Source: Clostridia bacterium
GTDB lineage: Bacteria > Bacillota > Clostridia > Oscillospirales > Acutalibacteraceae
DNA length: 64,000 bases
Direction: 5' to 3'
Assembly: GCA_017517865.1 (NCBI GenBank)
Contig: JAFWYB010000029.1
Location: 48,371 to 112,370, forward strand
The notes below the pieces were generated by a model that saw nothing but the letters and a program-made list of their open reading frames with translations, was not told the DNA's origin and did no database searches. Positions within the stretch are counted from its first letter, which is position 1. Every line of letters begins with the position of its first letter. Position numbers and translations under genes: made by a program. Of this stretch, positions 35,619 to 43,004 are shown piece after piece.

Positions 35619-36541
35619 TGAGAAGTCTTATCAATATTCTTGATCTTTCAGTTGAAGAAATTGACGGTCTTTTAAATGTTGCTGACGATATTATTGCAAA
35701 TCCCGTAAAATACAGCGAGGTTTGCCGCGGCAAAAAGCTTGCGACTCTTTTCTTTGAGCCTTCAACCAGAACAAGACTCAGCTTTGAGGCTGCTATGTAT
35801 GAGCTTGGCGGTCACGTTCTCGGCTTCTCAGATGCAGGCTCATCATCTGCTACGAAGGGCGAAAGCGTAGCAGATACAACCAAAATGGTCAACTGCTATG
35901 CAGACATCATCGCTATGCGTCATCCCAAGGAAGGTGCACCTCTTGTTGCGTCAATGCATTCAAAGATTCCCGTAATCAATGCAGGTGACGGCGGACATAA
36001 TCACCCCACACAGACTCTCACTGACCTTCTTACAATCAGAAGAAAAAAGGGTAAGCTCAGCGGTTTTACCATCGGCTTCTGCGGTGACCTTAAGTTCGGC
36101 AGAACCGTACACTCACTTATTCAGGCACTTTCAAGATATGAAAATATAAAAATTGTGCTTATCTCACCCGACGAGCTTAAGCTTCCCTCATACGTAAAGA
36201 AGGATGTTCTTCAGAAGAACGGTATTGAGTACATACAGACAACAGATCTTGAGAGTGTGCTTCCTGAACTTGACGTACTTTATATGACAAGGGTGCAGAA
36301 GGAACGTTTTCTCAGTGAAGAAGAGTATATACGTCTTCGTGACAGCTATATTCTTACAAGAGAAAAGCTCGTCAAGAACGCTAAAAACGACCTTGCAATA
36401 CTTCATCCTCTGCCCAGAGTTAATGAGATTTCCGTTGACGTTGACGATGATCCCAGAGCTTGTTATTTTGAGCAGGCTCTGAACGGCAAGTTTGTACGTA
36501 TGGCTCTTATTATGAAGCTTCTCGGCTTAAAAGCAGACTGA
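35618..36541 (+). CDS. pyrB: Aspartate carbamoyltransferase catalytic chain
   Basis: 307 residues. Carbamoyl-phosphate loop [28 protein letters not shown], and HPLPRVNEI. First committed step of pyrimidine synthesis. Followed by pyrI, so the enzyme is probably the regulated B6-type complex with catalytic and regulatory chains. Confidence 0.97.
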   Translation: MRSLINILDLSVEEIDGLLNVADDIIANPVKYSEVCRGKKLATLFFEPSTRTRLSFEAAMYELGGHVLGFSDAGSSSATKGESVADTTKMVNCYADIIAMRHPKEGAPLVASMHSKIPVINAGDGGHNHPTQTLTDLLTIRRKKGKLSGFTIGFCGDLKFGRTVHSLIQALSRYENIKIVLISPDELKLPSYVKKDVLQKNGIEYIQTTDLESVLPELDVLYMTRVQKERFLSEEEYIRLRDSYILTREKLVKNAKNDLAILHPLPRVNEISVDVDDDPRACYFEQALNGKFVRMALIMKLLGLKAD

Positions 36542-36554
36542 AAGGAGAAGGAAA

Positions 36555-36968
36555 ATGAATATAGATTCAATTAAAGACGGTATTGTTATTGATCACATCA
36601 CAGCCGGAAATGCTATGAGAATATATAACCTTCTCGGCTTTGATAAGCTTGAATGCAGTATTGCTATTATCAAGAATGTAAACAGCAAAAAGATGGGCAA
36701 GAAGGATATCATCAAGATTGACAGCAATATCGAAATCAATCTTGAAGCTCTCGGCTACATTGATCCGGGTATCACAATTGACGTTATCCGTGACAGTGTT
36801 CTTGTTGAAAAGAGAAGCGTTGATCTTCCTGAAAAGCTTCACGGTGTACTTAAGTGCAAGAACCCCCGTTGTATCACTTCCTGTGAGCAGGAGCTTGAAC
36901 AGATTTTCACTCTCACAGACCGAGAAAACAGAGTTTACCGTTGTATGTACTGCGAAGCAAAGGCATAA
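36555..36968 (+). CDS. pyrI: Aspartate carbamoyltransferase regulatory chain
   Basis: 137 residues, somewhat shorter than the ~150 of E. coli. N-terminal allosteric domain (DGIVIDHITAGNAMRIYNLL) and C-terminal zinc domain with four Cys (CKNPRCITSCEQ and YRCMYCEA). Binds nucleotides and lets CTP or UTP inhibit PyrB. Ends the operon before a strong terminator. carAB is not in the window. Confidence 0.95.
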   Translation: MNIDSIKDGIVIDHITAGNAMRIYNLLGFDKLECSIAIIKNVNSKKMGKKDIIKIDSNIEINLEALGYIDPGITIDVIRDSVLVEKRSVDLPEKLHGVLKCKNPRCITSCEQELEQIFTLTDRENRVYRCMYCEAKA

Positions 36969-36975
36969 AATTTAA

Positions 36976-37002
36976 GACCGTCCTTTCGGACGGTCCTTTT
37001 TT
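36976..37002 (+). terminator. Terminator of the pyr operon
   Basis: GACCGTCC-TTTC-GGACGGTC followed by CTTTTTT. Confidence 0.95.
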
Positions 37003-37015
37003 CTACGTTTTTCAC

Positions 37016-37044
37016 TTGACAACTAAAGACAAATCTGTTATTAT
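37016..37044 (+). promoter_or_regulatory. Promoter of tRNA-Val
   Basis: TTGACA, 17-base spacer, TATTAT with TGT extended -10; 13 bases before the tRNA. Confidence 0.85.
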
Positions 37045-37056
37045 ACATAAGCACTT

Positions 37057-37133
37057 GAGGGTGTAGCTCAGTTGGTCAGAGTACTTGCTTGACATGCAAG
37101 GGGTCGGTGGTTCGAGCCCACTCATCCTCACCA
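37057..37133 (+). tRNA. tRNA-Val (anticodon GAC)
   Basis: 77 bases with encoded CCA. Acceptor GAGGGTG / CATCCTC (one G-U), anticodon stem CTTGC / GCAAG with loop TTGACAT, T-arm GGTTCGAGCC. Confidence 0.95.
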
Positions 37134-37169
37134 AAAAATACCATTCGTGAAAACGAATGGTATTTTTTT
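37134..37169 (+). terminator. Terminator of tRNA-Val
   Basis: ATACCATTCG-TGAAAA-CGAATGGTAT with A-run before and T-run after. Confidence 0.95.
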
Positions 37170-37171
37170 AT

Positions 37172-37350
37172 CCAAGCCGACAGGCTTGGTATATCATCAC
37201 CCGTCAGGGTGTATATCATCAACACGGCGTTGCCGTGTTGTATCTCATCACACCGTAGGTGTGTATAACTGTCGGCTTGATGATATACAAAACTGCGTTT
37301 TGATGATATGCAATTCCTATGGAATTGATGATATACAAGGCTTCGCCTTG
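37172..37350. repeat. Hairpin array 2 (TGATGATATAC word), behind tRNA-Val
   Basis: Left half: hairpins CCAAGCC-GACA-GGCTTGG, CCC-GTCA-GGG, AACACGGC-GTT-GCCGTGTT and ACACC-GTA-GGTGT, separated by TATATCATCA at 37190 and 37212 and TATCTCATCA at 37241. Right half: inverted word TGATGATATAC at 37278, TGATGATATGC at 37301 and TGATGATATAC at 37326, separating CAAAAC-TGC-GTTTTG, CAATTCC-TAT-GGAATTG and CAAGGC-TTC-GCCTTG. At the turning point CTGTCGGCTTG (37269-37279) is the exact complement of CAAGCCGACAG (37173-37183). Three words on each side. No plausible gene. Confidence 0.88.
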
Positions 37351-37396
37351 ATTTTATTGCAGGACACCCGCACCCGAATAATAAAAAATAAAACTA

Positions 37397-37425
37397 TTGA
37401 TTTTTTTACATAAAAGTGCTAAACT
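37397..37425 (+). promoter_or_regulatory. Promoter of the structured RNA at 37432
   Basis: TTGATT, 17-base spacer, TAAACT with TGC extended -10. The expected start, 7 bases on, is exactly the first base of the long inverted repeat. Confidence 0.65.
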
Positions 37426-37431
37426 AATTAT

Positions 37432-37643
37432 GCCAAACAAATCTTAATAACAAAGAAAGGTATTCCTTTATTTTTATAAGGGGGTATTATACCCTTTTGT
37501 CTTTTTTGAGAATCAAAATTGGATTCGTTAAAAACGCAATTCCACTTGATTCTCAACAGGATTTACCTTTTGTGATTAAGATTTGTTTGGCGACAATCGG
37601 AGTTGCGTTTTATGTGTGTCAGCTTCGGTTGGCGCACTTTTTT
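37432..37643 (+). ncRNA. Probable structured non-coding RNA, about 212 nt, unknown family
   Basis: A 17-base perfect closing stem, 37432-37448 with 37575-37591 (GCCAAACAAATCTTAAT and its complement), is continued by ACAA/TTGT, AAGGTA/TACCTT and CCT/AGG. An asymmetric bubble follows with a GGGTA-TTA-TACCC hairpin on its 5' side, and then an 11-bp stem TTGAGAATCAA / TTGATTCTCAA (37506-37516, 37546-37556) with an inner hairpin. It ends in a terminator: 10-bp stem 37614-37623 with 37628-37637, TTCG loop, six T. A promoter sits at the right distance. A 68-codon TTG-started frame through it has no ribosome site. Not recognised as 6S, RNase P, SRP, tmRNA or a riboswitch. A MITE-like origin is the main alternative. 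Confidence 0.7.
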
Positions 37644-37791
37644 ATTGCGCAAGCAACATGGTTCTCGAACGCAAAGCGTGAGAGGTTCTTATTTGTGGGG
37701 TAAATTAGTGTAGCATTAAGAAAGGAGAAAAGGAAGAAAAATATCCACAGAATTTATCACAACAAAAATAAAAAATATGAGGGTGTACACA

Positions 37792-37998
37792 ATGAAAGAT
37801 AATAAAAAATCAATGATAACAATGATTATATTCATAATTTGTGCCGTTATTTGGAATTTAATTTGGTTAGAAGAATTTATATATGGAGATACAAATTCAA
37901 AATCATTTTTAGTACATATTATTTGTGCAATTATATGGGATTTTAATGCAGTTGTATGGATTATCAATTATCTTAAATCTAAGAAAAACAACGGATAA
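37792..37998 (+). CDS. Small two-helix membrane protein, unknown
   Basis: 68 residues from ATG 37792, preceded by GAGGGTG at 6 bases; an ATG 15 bases earlier lies in that site. Two hydrophobic helices (MITMIIFIICAVIWNLIWL and LVHIICAIIWDFNAVVWIINYL) flanked by Lys. Very AT-rich with codon use unlike the neighbours, suggesting transfer. It lies between the structured RNA and a strong terminator. Could be a bacteriocin-immunity, toxin or orphan membrane peptide; no family recognised. Confidence 0.65.
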   Translation: MKDNKKSMITMIIFIICAVIWNLIWLEEFIYGDTNSKSFLVHIICAIIWDFNAVVWIINYLKSKKNNG

Positions 37999-38025
37999 AA
38001 ATTTAGTAATATTATTGTAATTTTA

Positions 38026-38065
38026 ATGGGTCTTATAAACCGAGGTTTACAAGACCCATTCATTT
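38026..38065 (+). terminator. Terminator after the small membrane protein gene
   Basis: ATGGGTCTT-A-TAAACC / GGTTTA-C-AAGACCCAT, 15 bp in all, then TCATTTTAT. Confidence 0.9.
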
Positions 38066-38086
38066 TATAAATATTTATTCATTATC

Positions 38087-38115
38087 TTGTAAACCTATCC
38101 TTTATGTGCTAAAAT
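38087..38115 (+). promoter_or_regulatory. Promoter of the AEC transporter gene
   Basis: TTGTAA, 17-base spacer, TAAAAT with TGC extended -10. Confidence 0.7.
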
Positions 38116-38145
38116 AATTACAGAATAAACATTAGGTGTGATTGT

Positions 38146-39159
38146 GTGGCTGAAATATTCAGTTTTTCCTTTGAGGCGGTAATGCCGATACTGCTTCTTG
38201 TGCTTGTCGGCTATCTGCTCAGATGCCTTCATTTTGCCGATGATGCTTTCTTTAAAAAGCTCAACAAAATGGTTTTCAAGGTTTTTTTGCCCGTGCTTCT
38301 CTATTATAATATCTATGAAATTGAATCTTTGGGGCAGGTGAATTGGCCTGTAATCGGCTACTGTATTTGTGCGATTCTCATTATCTGCCTTTGCGGTTAC
38401 GGTGTAACAAAGCTTTTCTTCAAGAAAAGAGAAAATATAGGTGTGCTTACTCAGTGCTCATTCCGCTCGAATTATGCAATTATCGGCATACCTCTTGCCG
38501 AAAGCCTCGGCGGTGCTGAGGCGGTGGCCTTTGCAAGTATACTTTCTGCGGTTTCAATACCGCTTTTTAATACACTTGCTGTTATAATACTGTCTCATTA
38601 CAGTCCCGAAAACAAAAACCGCAGCGTCAGGCATACTATAAAAACAACACTTACAAATCCTCTGATTTTAGGCGTAATGCTCGGAATTATGACTGTTGCA
38701 GTCAGAAGCCTTATTCCCGTAAATGAGGTCGGCGTACCTGTGTTTACGCTTGAAAATAATCTGCCCTTTGCGCACGAGGCTCTTTCAAAGCTGGCAAAGG
38801 TTGCTTCACCCGTTGCTCTTGTCGTACTCGGAGCGAGATTTGACTTTAAGGCGATAGGCTCACTTCGCAGAGAAATTGCCTCAGGTGTGCTAATGCGGCT
38901 TGTTATAGCTCCTCTGGTCGGTATAGGTCCCGCTGTATTACTCAGTGATTGCAGTGGCGTAATAAGGGCTTCTGCCGTTGAATATCCTGCGCTGATTTCG
39001 CTGTTTTCCACACCGGTTGCGGTTTCAAGCGCTGTAATGACCGGCGAAATCGGCGGTAATGAGCAGTTGGCGGGTCAGCTCGTTGTCTGGACAAGTCTGT
39101 TTTCAATGTTAACTATGTTCGGTTTTATTTTTGTTATGAAAAATTTTGGTTTAATATAA
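38146..39159 (+). CDS. AEC (auxin efflux carrier) family transporter
   Basis: 337 residues from GTG 38146 (AGGTGTGAT upstream). About ten membrane helices in two five-helix halves: ILLLVLVGYLLRC, VFLPVLLYYNIYEIE, the Asn/Pro-containing SNYAIIGIPLAESLGGAEAV, then NPLILGVMLGIM and VALVVLGARFDFKAI. Family members export or take up organic acids or amphipathic anions. Twelve bases ahead of the alpha-galactosidase gene, so likely co-transcribed; the substrate link is unproven. Confidence 0.9.
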   Translation: MAEIFSFSFEAVMPILLLVLVGYLLRCLHFADDAFFKKLNKMVFKVFLPVLLYYNIYEIESLGQVNWPVIGYCICAILIICLCGYGVTKLFFKKRENIGVLTQCSFRSNYAIIGIPLAESLGGAEAVAFASILSAVSIPLFNTLAVIILSHYSPENKNRSVRHTIKTTLTNPLILGVMLGIMTVAVRSLIPVNEVGVPVFTLENNLPFAHEALSKLAKVASPVALVVLGARFDFKAIGSLRREIASGVLMRLVIAPLVGIGPAVLLSDCSGVIRASAVEYPALISLFSTPVAVSSAVMTGEIGGNEQLAGQLVVWTSLFSMLTMFGFIFVMKNFGLI

Positions 39160-39171
39160 AGGAGAAAAGCT

Positions 39172-40902
39172 ATGAATAAGCATATTAAAAAAACGGTAAT
39201 TTCTGCTGCAGCAGCACTTACTGCAACGGGCGGTGCCGTTATGGCAAAGAAAATCAGCGAGAAAACGTATTGCCCTGTCTGCAGCATAAAAAAGGCAGTG
39301 AACAAGGCAAGGCTTACTCAGTGTGCCGAAAGAACGTACAACAACGGTGTTGCACTCACGCCTCCTATGGGTTGGTCAAGCTGGAACCTTTTCAGACATA
39401 AAATCAGCGAAGAGCTTATAAAAGAAATCGCAGACGCTATGGCTGAGAGCGGTCTTGCCGATGCAGGTTACAGATATGTAAATATCGACGACTGCTGGCA
39501 GGCATCAACAAGAGATGCCGACGGCAGATTACAGTGCGACAAAGTATATTTCCCGGGCGGTATAAAGTCTCTTGCCGAGTATGTTAACGAGCGCGGCATC
39601 AAGCTCGGTATTTATTCCTCAAACGGTACTCATACCTGCGAGGATTATCCTGCAAGTCTTCTTCATGAAAGAATTGACGCCGAGACCTTTGCGTCCTGGG
39701 GCATTGAATACTTTAAGTATGATTTCTGTCACAATAAAGCCATACCGAATCTCGCTCCGAGGATTATTGCAGTTTCAATTGCAAGGGAAGGTGAGGGTGT
39801 TGCCTTTGCCCGCTTCAATGCAAAGCAGATGACTTTAAAGAAAATGGCAAGGATTGTTCCTGATGATGTAATTGACGATAAATGCTACATTGACGGCCTT
39901 GATTCGAACAGCGGAAGTATTTCGGTTGACGTTGACATACCCGAAGCAGGGGAGTATATTCTTCACATCGACATCAGAAAAGATTCGCGTGATGAAAAGT
40001 TCCTTATGGCTAAGGTCAACGGCAGTGAAGAATATCATATTTACTGTGCAAGCAGAAAGAATTGGACGCCCGAAGGTAAGCTTCAGACTATGATACGCCT
40101 TGAGAAAGGTACAAATACCATTGAGCTTCTTAATCCCGTCGGCTCAAGAATGGACAGTGCTGCAATTCAGTATAAGCTTATGGGCAGAGAGCTTAAGCGT
40201 GCTACAAAGCTTTATGCCGAAAAGAACGGTACTCAAGAAAAACCTATCGTTTATTCGATATGCGAATGGGGCTTTAATCAGCCTTGGAAATGGGGTGCTG
40301 AGGCAGGTAATCTCTGGAGAACAACCGGTGACATCCGTGCTGACTGGAAATCCGTTATGCTTATTTATGAGTTTACCGTAAGACTCGCAAAGTATTCAGC
40401 TCCGGGTGCGTGGAATGACCCCGATATGCTTGAGGTCGGTAACGGTAACCTTACTCACGAGGAAAACAAGAGTCACTTCAGTCTCTGGTGTATGATGAAT
40501 GCTCCGCTCATTCTTGGCAACGATGTAAGAAAGTTCATCAAGGACGACGGCAGTGTAGATACAGAAAATAAGGTGTATCAGATTCTTACGAATAAGAAAA
40601 TGATTGCAATAAATCAGGATTCACTCGGTGTACAGTGCAGAAGAATCAAAACCGGTCTTGTTGACATACTCGTTAAGCCTCTTGAAGGCTCAAGGGCGGC
40701 AGTTTGTATTCTCAATAAGAAATCAAAGGCGGCATCTGCAGAGCTTGCTCTTAATAGTTTAAGTAACCTCGGTTATATCAACCTTCCTTCAAAGAAGGAA
40801 TATGCCGTTTCAGATGTATGGGAAGATAGATTTATTGAAAAAGCAGATAAAATTGTTGCTGAAATTCCCGCTCACGGCGTAAAAGTATATATCGTTGAAT
40901 AA
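39172..40902 (+). CDS. GH27 alpha-galactosidase with an inserted beta-sandwich domain
   Basis: 576 residues. N-terminal hydrophobic segment (~8-25) with a following CPVC, so anchored or exported. Barrel motifs: PPMGWSSWNLFRH, YVNIDDCWQA, nucleophile Asp184 in YFKYDFCH, SICEWGFNQPWKWG, acid/base Asp387 in RTTGDI, and WNDPDMLEVG. Between the nucleophile and the next barrel strand about 150 extra residues (~192-338) form a strand-rich module. Signs there are GSISVDVDIPEAGEYILHID, GTNTIELLNPVG and SAAIQYKLMG, recalling CBM6/CBM35. Ends with the antiparallel C-terminal domain. Releases galactose from alpha-galactosides. Confidence 0.93.
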   Translation: MNKHIKKTVISAAAALTATGGAVMAKKISEKTYCPVCSIKKAVNKARLTQCAERTYNNGVALTPPMGWSSWNLFRHKISEELIKEIADAMAESGLADAGYRYVNIDDCWQASTRDADGRLQCDKVYFPGGIKSLAEYVNERGIKLGIYSSNGTHTCEDYPASLLHERIDAETFASWGIEYFKYDFCHNKAIPNLAPRIIAVSIAREGEGVAFARFNAKQMTLKKMARIVPDDVIDDKCYIDGLDSNSGSISVDVDIPEAGEYILHIDIRKDSRDEKFLMAKVNGSEEYHIYCASRKNWTPEGKLQTMIRLEKGTNTIELLNPVGSRMDSAAIQYKLMGRELKRATKLYAEKNGTQEKPIVYSICEWGFNQPWKWGAEAGNLWRTTGDIRADWKSVMLIYEFTVRLAKYSAPGAWNDPDMLEVGNGNLTHEENKSHFSLWCMMNAPLILGNDVRKFIKDDGSVDTENKVYQILTNKKMIAINQDSLGVQCRRIKTGLVDILVKPLEGSRAAVCILNKKSKAASAELALNSLSNLGYINLPSKKEYAVSDVWEDRFIEKADKIVAEIPAHGVKVYIVE

Positions 40903-40909
40903 ATAATAA

Positions 40910-40940
40910 TGCAGACAGTGTCAAAAGCTGTCTGCATTTT
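40910..40940. terminator. Terminator between the alpha-galactosidase and cca genes
   Basis: TGCAGACAG / CTGTCTGCA, perfect 9-bp stem, TTTTCTG after it on plus. It overlaps the last codons of cca, so it serves chiefly the plus-strand unit. Confidence 0.85.
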
Positions 40941-42261
40941 CTGTTATAAGCCTTATAAGCGTTTCCTTTTCGTTTTCCGCAACACCGTCGATTACCGATT
41001 CAAGTGCAAAATTCAAAGCGTTTCCTATCTGACGACCGTAAAGTCCCACAGAAGCTATATCATTACCGTTTACGTTAAGGTTTCCGAGAGAAATGCATTG
41101 TTCTTGCTTTAAAATCTCAACAGTCATTTCCTTCAGTCTTTCAAAATGAGGCAGTCTTGAATGATACTCATCAGCAAGTCCCAGTGTATCGGCTCGTTGC
41201 AGTTCATATAGGTCAAAAAGAAGATTTTCACCCACGGAACGAAGCTTTCTTTTGATGATACGGTCATTTTCTTCAATAGGAGTATCGTGCCATTTTATAA
41301 GCTTTACAACCTTTTCGCGCGTTGAACTGTCAGCTTTCAGTCTTTCCATAATCTCTTCGGCAATATCTGCTCCGATTGACGGGTGCTTATAATAATGCGC
41401 AACGTTTTCATTGTCAAAGCTTTGGCAAATCGGTTTTGCAATATCGTGAAGAAGTGCCGCAAATCTGAGGTGCTTTTCGGGCGGAACGTTAGCTACAACC
41501 TCAGCGGTGTGGTTTAAAAGGTCGAATTTATGGTGATAATTTTTTTGCTCAAAGCCAATCATTCTCCCCATTTCCGGAATCGGTACGGCAAGCACGTCGG
41601 CATATTCAATGAGAATCTTTCTGATATTTTTCCCGCAAAGGGTCTTGCTTAGTTCCGAATAAATCCTTTCAGCTGAAACGTTTTTCAGCAGGTGCTTACA
41701 TTCGTGTATAGCCTTAGAGGTTTCTTTTTCAATTTCAAAACCTAAAACACCCGCAAACCGTAGAGCTCTTAATATTCTGAGAGCATCCTCTTCAAAACGT
41801 TTTTTGGGAACACCTACACAGCGTATTATTCTGTTTTCTATATCCGCACTGCCGCAAAACGGGTCTATGAAACCGTTGGTTGAATTATAAGCTATGCTGT
41901 TTACCGTAAAATCCCGTCTTGAAAGGTCGCTTACAATGTCGCGGGTAAACATCACTTCATCGGGGTGACGTCCGTCTGAATAGCCGCGGTCGATTCGATA
42001 CGTTGTAATTTCTATAGGTTCACCGTTAACAATTACGGTAACCGTTCCGTGTCTGATGCCTGTTTCGATAAGCTTGTGCTCTGAAAATACAGTCTTGATT
42101 TCTGAAGGCAGAGCATTGGTTGTTATGTCAATGTCCGCACTGCTTTTATTCATAAGTGCATCACGTACACAACCGCCGACAAAATATGCTTCAAAGCCGT
42201 GCTCATATAATTTATTGATAACATAATCAGCATTACCGTCAAGCAAATTCAAACAAAACAC
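40921..42261 (-). CDS. cca: CCA tRNA nucleotidyltransferase
   Basis: 446 residues. Class II enzyme: GGCVRD at 29-34, metal Asp pair DID at 43-45, RRDFTVNSIAY, and template segment EDALRILRALRFA. A central HD-type segment LLHDIAKP and a long helical tail make it of the larger type. Adds or repairs the 3' CCA of tRNA, even though tRNA genes here encode CCA. The GTG at 42261 is very close to the AAAGG site; the TTG at 42252 is an equally good start. Confidence 0.95.
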   Translation of the reverse strand: MFCLNLLDGNADYVINKLYEHGFEAYFVGGCVRDALMNKSSADIDITTNALPSEIKTVFSEHKLIETGIRHGTVTVIVNGEPIEITTYRIDRGYSDGRHPDEVMFTRDIVSDLSRRDFTVNSIAYNSTNGFIDPFCGSADIENRIIRCVGVPKKRFEEDALRILRALRFAGVLGFEIEKETSKAIHECKHLLKNVSAERIYSELSKTLCGKNIRKILIEYADVLAVPIPEMGRMIGFEQKNYHHKFDLLNHTAEVVANVPPEKHLRFAALLHDIAKPICQSFDNENVAHYYKHPSIGADIAEEIMERLKADSSTREKVVKLIKWHDTPIEENDRIIKRKLRSVGENLLFDLYELQRADTLGLADEYHSRLPHFERLKEMTVEILKQEQCISLGNLNVNGNDIASVGLYGRQIGNALNFALESVIDGVAENEKETLIRLITENADSF

Positions 42262-42310
42262 ATCCTTTCTCTGTAATATTATACACGTAAATATATTTTT
42301 TACAATATGG

Positions 42311-42340
42311 TTGCATTCAGTTGATGTTTTATGTTAAAAT
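42311..42340 (+). promoter_or_regulatory. Promoter of the DivIVA-like gene
   Basis: TTGCAT, 18-base spacer, TAAAAT. Confidence 0.55.
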
Positions 42341-42376
42341 TATCGTGTATAATTTTGTGCAAAGGTTGTGAAATTG

Positions 42377-42973
42377 ATGGATTGTAATTTTAACTTTCGT
42401 AAAGCAAAAATAGGCGGCTTCAATAAAAAGGATGTAATTTCATATATCGAGAAAATGAGAAACGATTTCTTTGATTATAAAACTGCAGTTGAATCAACTA
42501 TTGATACACTCAACGCAAAAATCAATGAGCTTGAGGCTCTTATGAACGAACAGACTGTTGCCGAAGAGGCATCGGTAAATGTTCAGCCCGAGCCGTCGGC
42601 TCCCGTTGACCCTCTTGCAAACATTAACGAGGCTACATCTCAGCTTAAAATGGTTGCAGATGAGCTCTGTCGCAATCTCAGCGATTTTATGTTAAAAATT
42701 AAAGCCGCTGAAAATAAAAAAGAGCAAACTGTGACTGACGTTTTTGAAAACCCCGAAGTTTATATTGAAGAAACCGCAAAAGAAATATTTGAGGAAGAGG
42801 ATGTGACTGCAGAAGTCATCGATCAGACAGATGATCATGTAAGTGCTATTCTCAGATCATCGTTAAATTTCAGCTTTGATTCTGACAGCATCTGCCGCGA
42901 AGAAATGGCATGCACCGCCAATGAAAAACAGAGTGTTCTTGAAGCTCTTAACAAATCTTCGTTTTTCTGCTGA
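42377..42973 (+). CDS. DivIVA-like coiled-coil protein
   Basis: 198 residues from ATG 42377. The N-terminus FRKAKIGGFNKKDVISYIEKM matches the DivIVA/GpsB membrane-binding module with its GF(N/D)xxxV turn. A helical stretch (28-70) probably forms a coiled coil, then an acidic, poorly ordered tail. Short for DivIVA proper. It may localise to poles or septum and guide wall synthesis. The next gene, a wall hydrolase, follows after 31 bases. Start uncertain by three codons. Confidence 0.72.
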   Translation: MDCNFNFRKAKIGGFNKKDVISYIEKMRNDFFDYKTAVESTIDTLNAKINELEALMNEQTVAEEASVNVQPEPSAPVDPLANINEATSQLKMVADELCRNLSDFMLKIKAAENKKEQTVTDVFENPEVYIEETAKEIFEEEDVTAEVIDQTDDHVSAILRSSLNFSFDSDSICREEMACTANEKQSVLEALNKSSFFC

Positions 42974-43004
42974 TGAGTTATTTTAATTTTAAGGATGTGT
43001 AACT

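Noticed and set aside
37172-37350. CRISPR or tandem-repeat array
   Set aside because: Same reasons as array 1; direct repeats of 20-40 bases are absent.
37432-37591. Complete insertion sequence
   Set aside because: Terminal inverted repeats exist but there is no transposase and no clear target-site duplication. A MITE remains possible and is mentioned as the alternative.
37497-37703. 68-codon frame starting at TTG inside the structured RNA
   Set aside because: No ribosome site, crosses the terminator hairpin and T-run, and its sequence is explained by RNA stems.
37432-37791. Retron or tracrRNA
   Set aside because: No reverse transcriptase and no Cas gene within reach; the downstream protein is a 68-residue membrane peptide.
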